Assembly: GCA_024686335.1 (NCBI GenBank)
Contig: JAILCI010000025.1
Location: forward strand, 31,463-95,462
Direction: 5' to 3'
DNA: 64,000 nt
Source: Bacteroidales bacterium
GTDB lineage: Bacteria; Bacteroidota; Bacteroidia; Bacteroidales; WCHB1-69
In this document: one piece after another, positions 56,785 to 64,000 of the stretch
How the letters are laid out: each line of letters begins with the position of its first letter
Numbering within the stretch: the first letter of the stretch is position 1
Notes under the pieces: generated by a model
The model's database searches: none
What the model saw: the letters and a program-made list of their open reading frames with translations, nothing else
Told to the model about the DNA's origin: nothing
Made by a program: the position numbers and the translations under genes

Positions 56785-57219
56785 TTATTTTTGTGATTCT
56801 TCTATATTATTATTGTTATTTTCCGCATTTCTATCGGCAATCACAAGCGTGACATGATTGGAACGCTTTCTGATACGGTTGGCACGGCCCTGAGGAGCAG
56901 TACGGATACGCTTCAACATACGACCACCGTCAACCATGATTGTCTTTACATACAAGTCAGCATCCTCTAATCTGGCACCTTCGTTCTTAACTTGCCAGTT
57001 AGCAACTGCAGACTTTAATAATTTCAAAAGTTTCTCAGCAGACTCTCTGCGGCTGTACTTAAGTACGCTCATTGCATAGTCTACATTCTTGCCACGAATC
57101 ACATTTGCCATGATTCTGGTCTTGCGCGGTGAGGTCGGATTATCAACTAATCGAGCCATATACACCGTTTTCATTGCTTCTTTACGCGCATTAGCGGCTA
57201 ATTTCTTGTTTGCACTCAT
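56785..57219 (-). CDS. rplV: 50S ribosomal protein L22
   Basis: A 144-aa L22, whose extended loop lines the peptide exit tunnel. [20 protein letters not shown] and [20 protein letters not shown] are diagnostic; the C-terminus is Asn-rich. It is the first gene of this operon: rpsS, which normally precedes it, is not here, and a promoter lies directly upstream instead. Confidence 0.96.
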   Translation of the reverse strand: MSANKKLAANARKEAMKTVYMARLVDNPTSPRKTRIMANVIRGKNVDYAMSVLKYSRRESAEKLLKLLKSAVANWQVKNEGARLEDADLYVKTIMVDGGRMLKRIRTAPQGRANRIRKRSNHVTLVIADRNAENNNNNIEESQK

Positions 57220-57284
57220 TGTTTTATTAATCTTTATTTTACTTTTATTTACCTTAAAATCAACGGATTACGGACCGTCGCGCC

Positions 57285-57308
57285 TTTGATAATCCATACA
57301 TTATCAAA
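57285..57308 (-). promoter_or_regulatory. 5' stem-loop in the rplV operon leader
   Basis: A perfect 9-bp stem TTTGATAAT/ATTATCAAA with a six-base loop, beginning eight bases after the -7 element, so it should form the very 5' end of the transcript. It may protect the mRNA or be a regulatory site for a ribosomal protein. Confidence 0.45.
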
Positions 57309-57315
57309 TTGGCGG

Positions 57316-57323
57316 CAAAAGTA
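57316..57323 (-). promoter_or_regulatory. -7 element of the rplV-rpsE operon
   Basis: TACTTTTG on the minus strand matches TAnnTTTG. A TTTG lies 15 bases upstream, closer than the usual 19. It gives a leader of about 90 nt. Confidence 0.55.
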
Positions 57324-57589
57324 ACATTTTTTTTTATACAAACAATTGTTTATAAATATTTTTTTTTGAGGCTCTTAGGTGGATAACTTACCAACTTCAT
57401 CCGCACACCCGAAATTGACCATTAGCCATTGGCTACTAGCCACTTAAATTGAATAACAGCCAAAAGCGGTCAGCTAACGGCTAAAATTCATAAATAATAA
57501 GAGAGGTATATACATGATAGCATAACAAAGATGATTGCAAAGTCAAAAAAAAGGACTTTTAACCCCAACATGATTTACCGAGGCATCAG

Positions 57590-57735
57590 CCTATAGAGCA
57601 CGCGGGTGGGTAGGCCGACATGCGGTGCGGACGCGGTGTGAATAGTTTGCCACCGCTGTCAGAGGGCGGACAGAGCGGGCGGGATTCATGTCGGCTTGAT
57701 CTTTTGGCAACTTTTCTATCAGTGAAAAGTTGAAG
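57590..57735. repeat. Structured GC-rich element between rplV and rsgA
   Basis: Inverted arms GCCGACATG (57614-57622) and CATGTCGGC (57687-57695) enclose a GC-rich centre. Next to it is a perfect hairpin CAACTTTTC/GAAAAGTTG with a seven-base loop (57708-57732). Base composition is unlike the AT-rich surroundings. It resembles interspersed intergenic elements of Bacteroidetes, but no second copy is in the window. Confidence 0.55.
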
Positions 57736-57859
57736 AATTATATTTATGGAGGTTACCTGCCACGAAGCCTTTGTCTCCCTCAAAAAAAGTCTATTAGCAA
57801 CATACCTGGGCACACACGGTGCCATCAGGCATATGGTCCTTTAAAAATAATGGGAAAAA

Positions 57860-58792
57860 TTATCGCAATTGCCACTCCGTGAGCGACATGTCCTCGTCTT
57901 CCAGGATGGCGACGTAGTTGAGATAGCGGCTGGCGGGAATCCTCCCCTCCTCTACCGCCTTCAAAACCTCACACCCAGGCTCCTGGATGTGCAGGCAGTT
58001 ACTGAACTTGCACTGATGCTGTATCTCCCGTATCTCCGGGAAGTAGTCGCGCACCTCCTCTTTGCTATATCTGATCAACCCGAACTCCTTGATGCCAGGC
58101 GTATCCATCAGATATCCTCCCGCAAAAGGAAACATCTCGGCAAAGGTCGTGGTGTGCTTTCCTTTATGGTGCTGCTGGGAGATCTCCCCCACCCTCAAAT
58201 CCAGCGAGGGCTCCACCGCATTGACAAGCGCCGACTTGCCCGTGCCGGAATGTCCGCTGAACAGGGCGACCTTCCCTTCCAGTCGGCCCCGCAACTCTTC
58301 GATACCCAGTCCCGTGACCACAGAGGTGCAGAGCGTCTCGTAGCCGATGCCACGATACGTCGCGCCCCACGCCTCCACCTCAGCCAACTCTTCATCATTA
58401 TACAAATCCATCTTGTTGAAGACGAGGCATACCGGGATTCTAAAGCTCTCGGCAGCCACGAGGAAACGGTCGATGAAACCCAGCGAAGTGCGGGGCTCCT
58501 TCAATGTGACAACCAAGTATACAATATTTATATTAGAGGCGATCAGATGACTGACCTTGGAGAGGTTGGTGGACTTGCGCTCGATATAGTTGCGGCGCGG
58601 GGCTATCTTGGTAATAGTCCCCGTGCCGTCTTTTTCCATCTCGAACGTCACGGTGTCGCCCACCACAACGGGGTTGGTGTACTTGATGCCATGGGTGCGG
58701 AACTTGCCCCGGATGCGGCAGGTGTAGACCTCACCGTCGGCACAGCGCACATCATACCAGCTGCCCGTCGATTTAACCACCAATCCTTCCAT
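57860..58792 (-). CDS. rsgA: Ribosome small-subunit GTPase RsgA
   Basis: A 310-aa circularly permuted GTPase for late 30S assembly. After an OB-fold domain the motifs come in the permuted order: NKMD (126-129), GHSGTGKSA (180-188), DTPG (230-233). The C-terminal zinc site CKFSNCLH...C uses Cys261, Cys266, His268 and Cys274. Its ATG overlaps the dxr stop (TAATG), so it is translated from the adk-dxr-rsgA transcript. Confidence 0.96.
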   Translation of the reverse strand: MEGLVVKSTGSWYDVRCADGEVYTCRIRGKFRTHGIKYTNPVVVGDTVTFEMEKDGTGTITKIAPRRNYIERKSTNLSKVSHLIASNINIVYLVVTLKEPRTSLGFIDRFLVAAESFRIPVCLVFNKMDLYNDEELAEVEAWGATYRGIGYETLCTSVVTGLGIEELRGRLEGKVALFSGHSGTGKSALVNAVEPSLDLRVGEISQQHHKGKHTTTFAEMFPFAGGYLMDTPGIKEFGLIRYSKEEVRDYFPEIREIQHQCKFSNCLHIQEPGCEVLKAVEEGRIPASRYLNYVAILEDEDMSLTEWQLR

Positions 58793-59958
58793 TAGCGATA
58801 GTCGTTTTGCAGTTTTTCACGGACCTCCCTGTCAATCTGCAGGTACTCGTCCACACTCTGCGGTACGCAATAGGTTGCCGACTCCACAGTCCTGCGGATG
58901 ATCTCGGCAATCTCTAAGAACTTGATGCGCCCTTGCAGAAACCATGCAACCGCCACCTCATTGGCAGCGTTCATCACGCACGGCAAGTTGCCGCCCTTCT
59001 TGGAACACTCGTAGGCGATGCCCAAACACGGGAAGACTTCTAGGTCTGGCTTTTCGAAGGTCAGACTCGGATAGTCGGCAAAAGAGAGCCGCGGCTGCTT
59101 GTTCGACTGACGGAAGGGATAGGTAAGCGCATATTGAATCGGAAGCTTCATGGACGGGATGCCCAGCTGAGCCTTCACGGAGCCGTCGGTGAACTGCACC
59201 ATGGAGTGGATGACCGACTGCGGGTGCACTACCACCTCAATCTTCTCCAACGGCACGTTGAAGAGCCACTTGGCCTCGATGACCTCGAGACCTTTGTTCA
59301 TAAGGGTAGCACTGTCGATGGTAATCTTGGGCCCCATGCTCCAGTTGGGATGTTTGAGGGCCTGCTGCACCGTAACCTCCGCCAGATCCTCTCTGCGACG
59401 ACCGCGGAACGGACCGCCGGAAGCGGTGATGAGCAATTTCTCAATCTCATTATACTGTTCTCCAGCGAGACACTGGAAGATGGCGGAATGCTCGGAATCG
59501 ACAGGTAGCAACGGCACTCTGTTCTCAGCGGCCCTGCGGGTCATCAACTCACCGGCGACAACCAACGTCTCCTTGTTAGCCAGAGCAATCTGCTTGCCAG
59601 CCTCGATAGCGTGCCACACGGGACGCAGGCCGGCAACACCGACGATGCAGGAGAGCACCATATCGACGCACTCCATCTCGCAGACATCACACAGCGATTG
59701 CTCGCCACAGAAGACTTTGATGTCCTCATCTTGCAAAGCATCCTTCACCTTACGCCAGGCAGCCTCCTGGACCACCACGACAATATTAGGCTTGTAGGTC
59801 CGCGCCTGCTGGATGAGTAGGTCGGCACTGCTGTTGGCCGCAATGACCTCCAGCTGTAACAAATCGGAATGCTCCGCGATGACCTCCAAAGACTGAACGC
59901 CCATGGAACCGGTCGAGCCCAAGAGCGCAATCCGTCTCTTATGTTCCGAAGCGTCCAT
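58792..59958 (-). CDS. dxr: 1-deoxy-D-xylulose 5-phosphate reductoisomerase
   Basis: A 388-aa enzyme that converts 1-deoxy-D-xylulose 5-phosphate to 2-C-methyl-D-erythritol 4-phosphate in the MEP isoprenoid pathway, using NADPH. The cofactor loop GSTGSMG (14-20), metal site DSEH (154-157), ASGGPF (179-184), WSMG (206-209) and MNKGLE (220-225) are all present. Start and stop overlap adk and rsgA in TAATG junctions. In many Bacteroidetes rseP follows dxr; here it does not. Confidence 0.96.
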   Translation of the reverse strand: MDASEHKRRIALLGSTGSMGVQSLEVIAEHSDLLQLEVIAANSSADLLIQQARTYKPNIVVVVQEAAWRKVKDALQDEDIKVFCGEQSLCDVCEMECVDMVLSCIVGVAGLRPVWHAIEAGKQIALANKETLVVAGELMTRRAAENRVPLLPVDSEHSAIFQCLAGEQYNEIEKLLITASGGPFRGRRREDLAEVTVQQALKHPNWSMGPKITIDSATLMNKGLEVIEAKWLFNVPLEKIEVVVHPQSVIHSMVQFTDGSVKAQLGIPSMKLPIQYALTYPFRQSNKQPRLSFADYPSLTFEKPDLEVFPCLGIAYECSKKGGNLPCVMNAANEVAVAWFLQGRIKFLEIAEIIRRTVESATYCVPQSVDEYLQIDREVREKLQNDYR

Positions 59959-60533
59959 TAGGCCTGTTGCTTCTTGTCGATCTCAACACAAAGGCTCTCG
60001 AAGACCTTCTCGATGGTCTGCATGCCATCCACCTGAACGAGTTTGCCTTGTGCTTTATAATAGTCTACCAACGGCATAGTCTGGTTGAAGAAGTTCTGTA
60101 CACGCACTTTGATAGCCTCAGGAGTATCATCGGCACGGTTTTCCAGCTGGGCACGTTTGAGGATACGACGCTCAACCTCCTCCATCTCGACATGGAGATA
60201 GAGCACCATGTCGATATCCATCATGTCGAAGAAGGACTTGTCGTCCATCATCTCAGCCTGAGGAATAGTGCGAGGCACGCCGTCAAAGATAAAGCCCTTG
60301 CTGTCGGGATGATTCAGGATGTGATTCTTCAACATACCGAGAGTGATATCATCAGGACAGAGGTCACCACGGTTGATGATCTCCTTGGCCTTGATGCCAA
60401 GCGGAGTATTGTGAGACATCTCATAGCGGAAAAGATCTCCTGTTGAGACGTGATCGAAACCATATTTTTCTGTCAAAAGTTTTGCCTGTGTGCCTTTACC
60501 GCTGCCGGGGGCACCGAAAAGAATTATGTTCAT
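59958..60533 (-). CDS. adk: Adenylate kinase, short form
   Basis: A 191-aa enzyme interconverting ATP, ADP and AMP. The P-loop is GAPGSGKGT (7-15). The short LID (ILKRAQLENRADDTPEAI) has no zinc fingers, as in the ~190-aa form typical of Bacteroidetes. At 84-88 the signature reads DGVPR where Phe, Tyr or Ile is usual at the third place. It is separated from hpt by the 49-bp tandem repeat and followed directly by dxr. Confidence 0.95.
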   Translation of the reverse strand: MNIILFGAPGSGKGTQAKLLTEKYGFDHVSTGDLFRYEMSHNTPLGIKAKEIINRGDLCPDDITLGMLKNHILNHPDSKGFIFDGVPRTIPQAEMMDDKSFFDMMDIDMVLYLHVEMEEVERRILKRAQLENRADDTPEAIKVRVQNFFNQTMPLVDYYKAQGKLVQVDGMQTIEKVFESLCVEIDKKQQA

Positions 60534-60577
60534 TATTATATTATTTAAAAATTACTTTCCCATGTTGGTATTCCGTT

Positions 60578-60700
60578 GGGATGTATCGAATACATCCTTT
60601 TTCTCTCCTTCCCTCACTTTCTCGTAGGGATGTATGCGATACATCCTCTTTCTCTCCTTCCCTCACTTTCTTGTAGGGATGTATGCGATACATCCCTACA
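60578..60700. repeat. 49-bp tandem repeat with palindromic core
   Basis: Three cores GGATGTAT-NNN-ATACATCC start at 60578, 60627 and 60676, spaced by exactly 49 bases. The loop is CGA in the first and GCG in the other two. The 30-base spacer (TTTCTCTCCTTCCCTCAC within it) is the same twice with two differences. The array lies between the stop of hpt and the start of adk. Confidence 0.88.
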
Positions 60701-61238
60701 CCATTTTCAATTGATATATGTCGGGCAATTGGCGTCCATAACCATCGTAGTCGAGACCGCGGCCGATGACGAACTTGTTGGGGATGGAAAAACCCACATA
60801 ATGGACGGGCAGATCCAGTTTGTAAGCCTCGGGTTTGAGCGTCATCGTGGCGATGCGCACATCCTTGGCACCCGCCTCGTGAAGCATGTCCCACAAATAC
60901 TGATAAGTGCGGCCAGTATCTACGATGTCCTCCACGATGAGGACGCGCTTGCCACGTACATCATCGTTAAGACCGATAAGTTGGTTGATCTTCTGAGTAG
61001 ACTCTATACCTTGATAAGAGGAGATCTTCACACAGGTGATACGTGCATTGATGTCCAGATGCTTAAGTAAGTCAACTGCAAAGACAATAGCACCATTAAG
61101 GGTAATCAGAATCAAGGGCGGCTCCTCGGCATAATCGTGGTTGATTTGGGCAGCCACATGAGCAACAGCCGCATTGATATCCTCGTCAAGGATATATTTT
61201 ACAAATGTCTTATCCAGAATAGTAACTTCCTCTTTCAT
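60696..61238 (-). CDS. hpt: Hypoxanthine phosphoribosyltransferase
   Basis: A 180-aa purine salvage enzyme making IMP or GMP from hypoxanthine or guanine and PRPP. The PRPP loop is VEDIVDTGRT (102-111), and VKISSYQG (70-77) corresponds to the flexible loop. It follows the TPR gene by six bases. The stop codon lies within the edge of the tandem repeat. Confidence 0.93.
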   Translation of the reverse strand: MKEEVTILDKTFVKYILDEDINAAVAHVAAQINHDYAEEPPLILITLNGAIVFAVDLLKHLDINARITCVKISSYQGIESTQKINQLIGLNDDVRGKRVLIVEDIVDTGRTYQYLWDMLHEAGAKDVRIATMTLKPEAYKLDLPVHYVGFSIPNKFVIGRGLDYDGYGRQLPDIYQLKMV

Positions 61239-61244
61239 AATCAG

Positions 61245-62612
61245 TTATTTTTTATATCTAAGAGCTTGCTGTTGGAATTCTTCAGCTTTGGCAGTGTCTC
61301 CTTTTTCCAAATAAGCATCATGAAGGCCCATACATATATTGTATAGTTCCTCTTTTTCGTATGCAAATGACTTAGCCTTGGTAAACAGAGTGATAGCCTT
61401 ATCATAGTTCTTTTCCTGGAGATGAGCGCCACCGAGTAGGATGTAGATGTTGGCATTCTGCGGATATAGCTCCAAGAGTTCTTTTTCAAAAGGAATCAGA
61501 CGTGGCCATTGATCCAGAGCAGCGATGGCGGCCACATACTGGTTCACAAAGTCCGTCATCAGTGTCGGATCAAGTTTAAAAGCATATTCCAACGTATCGG
61601 CGCCCTTCTGAAGATTTTTCTCATAGAGATAGATGTTGCCCAGATAGGCAAACATGTCGGCATTGTCTCGAACGGAACGCAGTTGTTCCACCATCAATTT
61701 CTCAGCGTCGGCAGCTACCTGTGCGTTGTCGAAGGTGGTCAGATAGCCAGTCAGTTTGGAGCGCTTGTCGGTCCATGGAATCTTGGAATTCTGGCAAGCC
61801 AATGTCAGGAATTTCAGTGCTTGGGGCTGGTCTTTCTTCTCAAGCCAATAGGCGAAAAGATAGCTGAGCATCTCCGGATGGGAGGCGTCCAACTCGGCAG
61901 CCTTGGAGAAATAGGGAATTGCCTTGTCCATCATGTCGTTACTGGCGTAGATGGCAGCGGCTTTGGTATAGTAGTCGGCGTTGTTGGGATACATTTTGAT
62001 GAGCTTGTCGTACTCGCCCACAGCCTCATCCACCTTGTCCATAGCCAGATAGACCTGCACCTTGTACTGTGTAACTTCGTCTTGGTAACCGACAAGCTCT
62101 TCCAGACGATCATAGACCTGCAACATCTTGTCGTAGCGCTGCATCTCATAGTAGCAACCCGCCAGTGCCATCAGATAGTATTCGTTGTTATTCTTCGTCT
62201 TGCACACCTGCTCCCAGATTTTTGCAGCTGTAGCATACTCCTGAATCTCCTGATAGTATTGAGCCATATCGACCTTATACCAAACATTCTTCTTGTCGAG
62301 TTTGGAGGCTGACTGAAGATGGACAATAGCGGATTCATAGTCCTTCTTGTCGGCATCGATCTTAGCCAGCATATAGTGGGAAGGATCGTGCTTAGGGTTG
62401 TCGAGCAGGATACCGTTGAAGACTTTGAGAGCCTCGTTGGTATTGCCAGTGTAATAGGCTTTGAGGCCGTCAGTATAGGAGACGGAGATCTTTCGGGCGC
62501 TCACCGATGCTGCATCAGTGGCGGCCACATTGCGCTGTTTCTTGGTCTGTGCCTGCAAGTTTGGAACGAGCAGCGCAACCATCAGGATCATATAGAGCAG
62601 TGACTTCCTCAT
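61245..62612 (-). CDS. Periplasmic/outer-membrane TPR protein
   Basis: A 455-aa exported protein (signal peptide MRKSLLYMILMVALLVPNLQ-AQ) made almost wholly of tetratricopeptide repeats from about residue 45 (for example ALKVFNGILLDNPKHDPSHY, KAIPYFSKAAELDASHPEML, YDKAITLFTKAKSF). Such proteins serve as scaffolds for envelope complexes; the partner is unknown. It lies in the dut-TPR-hpt run with gaps of three and six bases. Confidence 0.85.
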   Translation of the reverse strand: MRKSLLYMILMVALLVPNLQAQTKKQRNVAATDAASVSARKISVSYTDGLKAYYTGNTNEALKVFNGILLDNPKHDPSHYMLAKIDADKKDYESAIVHLQSASKLDKKNVWYKVDMAQYYQEIQEYATAAKIWEQVCKTKNNNEYYLMALAGCYYEMQRYDKMLQVYDRLEELVGYQDEVTQYKVQVYLAMDKVDEAVGEYDKLIKMYPNNADYYTKAAAIYASNDMMDKAIPYFSKAAELDASHPEMLSYLFAYWLEKKDQPQALKFLTLACQNSKIPWTDKRSKLTGYLTTFDNAQVAADAEKLMVEQLRSVRDNADMFAYLGNIYLYEKNLQKGADTLEYAFKLDPTLMTDFVNQYVAAIAALDQWPRLIPFEKELLELYPQNANIYILLGGAHLQEKNYDKAITLFTKAKSFAYEKEELYNICMGLHDAYLEKGDTAKAEEFQQQALRYKK

Positions 62613-62615
62613 AGT

Positions 62616-63062
62616 TTATTTCTTTCCGCTGTGGCCAAAACCGCCGGCACCGCGCTCCGTCTCGGAGAGTTCTTCAACGCTGGCGACGGGTTGCCATTGT
62701 ATCTGCTGGTATTGGGCGATCACCATCTGGGCGATGCGGTCGCCGTGCTGGATCTGGAAGGGGGTGTCCGACAGGTTGATCAGGATGACCATCACCTCTC
62801 CGCGGTAGTCGGGATCGATGGTGCCGGGGCTGTTGAGAACGGTGATGCCGTGTTTGATGGCGAGACCGCTGCGCGGGCGCACCTGGGCCTCATAGCCCTC
62901 GGGCAGTTCCATAAAGAGACCAGTGGGGATCAGCTTCCGCTCGCCGGGTGCCAAGGTCACGGGCTCTTTCAGGTTGGCCCGCAGGTCAACGCCGGCGGCG
63001 GTAGCGCTCTCATACGTCGGCAGCGCATTGTCCGACGCGTTATATATTTTACATGTTTGCAT
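62616..63062 (-). CDS. dut: dUTP diphosphatase
   Basis: A 148-aa trimeric dUTPase that removes dUTP and supplies dUMP. Motifs in order: AGVDLRA (23-29), PRSGLA (63-68), [11 protein letters not shown] (80-90), GDRIAQMVI and the C-terminal [10 protein letters not shown]. The start is set at MQTCKIYN; the ATG twelve codons upstream lies before the -7 promoter element. It is the first gene of the dut-TPR-hpt operon. Confidence 0.96.
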   Translation of the reverse strand: MQTCKIYNASDNALPTYESATAAGVDLRANLKEPVTLAPGERKLIPTGLFMELPEGYEAQVRPRSGLAIKHGITVLNSPGTIDPDYRGEVMVILINLSDTPFQIQHGDRIAQMVIAQYQQIQWQPVASVEELSETERGAGGFGHSGKK

Positions 63063-63084
63063 AAGCCTATTGACAATTAGGCCG

Positions 63085-63092
63085 CAAAAATA
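63085..63092 (-). promoter_or_regulatory. -7 element for the dut operon
   Basis: TATTTTTG on the minus strand, 22 bases from the chosen start codon. It excludes the longer dut reading at 63098. Confidence 0.55.
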
Positions 63093-63146
63093 CATCAAAA
63101 AGTTGAAACAAGCGCACCTGAGGGAAAAATAATGCAGGAAGCAGGA

Positions 63147-64000
63147 TTAATCTTTCACACAGCGGACAGAATAACCACTAGTAGGATCCTCGTGTATAAC
63201 CCAAACAGGATCAGGCCGGCCACACACCAACCCAAAGAAGTTGTTTTCTGTAGCAGTCCAGAAGTAGGTATTGTATCCAAAGGCCATCGGAGTGCCATTA
63301 TAACAATAACCAGCCGGATAGGCGTTGAAACCGCTGGCATTATTCAAACTTTGGTCATTGCCTGGAGAACAAGGATAGGATGTGGCATCCCATCCAACAG
63401 TTGATGACATGGACTTTGCAAAATAGTGAAGCTCATCGATGTAGCAAGCATAGCGGGATTGGGCATCCATATAGTGCCAAAACACAATCCACTCTTCTTG
63501 GCTTGGCAGATGCCAGCCGTCAGGACAAATGCCTTGCACTCCAGAGGGCACGGCATTTGAAGAAGAGGCTCCGCCCATCGCGGCGGGCCAGTTGTACAGA
63601 TAACCGTAAACGTGGACTTGGTTATCATCGTTGTTAGGAGCATAACGGCATGGAAAAATCGAGCTGGATCCATAGTTAGGGATCATATCCCCATTCGGGA
63701 GCCTCGTCACTCGCAGGTTCTCCCGCATCCAGCACTGATCGCCGATGTGCACCGTGTTATAGACATTGCCGTCGATGTCGGTCACCGTGGGTGAGCCCGG
63801 ACAGGGACTGCCGTCCGCAATAAAGACCAGCTGCACCGTCTCGTCCGCCATCTGCTGGCGCGTCACCGTCTGGCTCCGCTGCCCGGAGGCGTAGCCCGAG
63901 TAGCGCATCTCGTCGCCCAGCTGGAACGGCCGCGCCGGCGCCAGCTTCAGCATCCCCGGAACATTGTCCGCCGCGCCCGCATAGACAATCCCGTCACCGG
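63147..64000 (-). CDS. FISUMP-domain secreted protein, C-terminal part (runs off window)
   Basis: The frame remains open to the window edge, so the N-terminus is missing and at least 283 residues are visible. The C-terminal ~210 residues match the Fibrobacter succinogenes major paralogous (FISUMP) domain: TVTDIDGNVYNTVHIGDQCW, MRENLRVTRLPNG, CPDGWHLPSQEEW, and SGYSVRCVKD at the end. Such domains sit on secreted Bacteroidetes and Fibrobacter proteins of unknown function. The upstream part is GC-richer than the domain. No T9SS tail is present, so the FISUMP domain is itself C-terminal. Confidence 0.85.
   Translation of the reverse strand, partial: GDGIVYAGAADNVPGMLKLAPARPFQLGDEMRYSGYASGQRSQTVTRQQMADETVQLVFIADGSPCPGSPTVTDIDGNVYNTVHIGDQCWMRENLRVTRLPNGDMIPNYGSSSIFPCRYAPNNDDNQVHVYGYLYNWPAAMGGASSSNAVPSGVQGICPDGWHLPSQEEWIVFWHYMDAQSRYACYIDELHYFAKSMSSTVGWDATSYPCSPGNDQSLNNASGFNAYPAGYCYNGTPMAFGYNTYFWTATENNFFGLVCGRPDPVWVIHEDPTSGYSVRCVKD

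Larger units (their letters stand above)
57220..57859. other. Intergenic region between rplV and rsgA
   Basis: From the rplV side: leader with a stem-loop, -7 promoter element, an AT-rich stretch with a degenerate TTAGCCATTGGCTACTAGCC repeat (about 57420-57485), then a structured GC-rich element (57590-57735), and some 120 bases leading to the rsgA stop. No plausible gene is seen; a 79-codon open frame covering the structured element looks like chance. Confidence 0.65.

Noticed and set aside
57586..57825. 79-codon minus-strand frame between rplV and rsgA
   Set aside because: It covers the structured GC-rich element, has no promoter or start context, and does not resemble S19, which would be expected here.
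60578..60700. Possible CRISPR array
   Set aside because: The spacers between the repeated cores are themselves nearly identical, only three cores exist and no cas genes are near; this is an ordinary tandem repeat.

Overview
The window looks like the chromosome of an anaerobic member of Bacteroidales with a type IX secretion system (T9SS). The evidence is as follows: seven secreted proteins end in T9SS sorting domains, four type A and three type B ('gliding motility-associated') tails. Promoters are of the Bacteroidetes TAnnTTTG type. There is a GldI-like FKBP lipoprotein, an Rnf module and a membrane pyrophosphatase. Nearly all genes lie on the minus strand; the exceptions are a small outer-membrane protein, hemW and a MATE exporter. 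No rRNA, tRNA, CRISPR array, integrase or transposase is visible.

Layout. 1-1.8 kb: an MBOAT acyltransferase and the start of an AlgJ/DHHW-like partner (polysaccharide acylation). 1.9-22.4 kb: three consecutive giant modular T9SS type A proteins (2214, 1950 and 2469 aa) built from FN3, cleaved-adhesin/MAM-like, CUB and two less familiar repeated modules. Their 3' ends are almost identical. 22.7-31.8 kb: small OM protein, hppA, hemW, a VWA protein fused to a beta-barrel, a gldI-like gene with a DHH phosphoesterase, and a nucleoside-recognition membrane protein. 31.7-37.0 kb: a porin, rnfA, rnfE, rnfG, rnfD and a TolC-like protein, apparently one transcription unit, without rnfB or rnfC. 37.1-43.4 kb: two tandem T9SS type B paralogues (CUB, PKD and P domains) and a small secreted protein. 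43.6-47.0 kb: recQ and a divergent MATE gene. 47.1-51.3 kb: two further T9SS cargo genes, flanked by a 73-bp direct repeat. 51.5-57.2 kb: a ribosomal protein operon from rplV to rpsE only, cut at both ends relative to the usual S10-spc cluster. 57.9-63.1 kb: a housekeeping run dut-TPR-hpt-adk-dxr-rsgA. 63.1 kb to the end: a FISUMP-domain secreted protein that runs off the window.

How the genes fit together. The energy genes (K+-dependent membrane PPase, Rnf membrane subunits) suit an anaerobe using ion-gradient metabolism. The secreted set points to investment in surface-exposed, protein- or glycan-binding modular adhesins delivered by a T9SS encoded elsewhere. Several normally conserved blocks are split (the S10-spc ribosomal cluster and rnfBCDGEA). 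Intergenic spaces carry families of short palindromes, a 49-bp tandem repeat and low-complexity TTAACT-like tracts. Together these suggest a genome shaped by repeat-mediated rearrangement.
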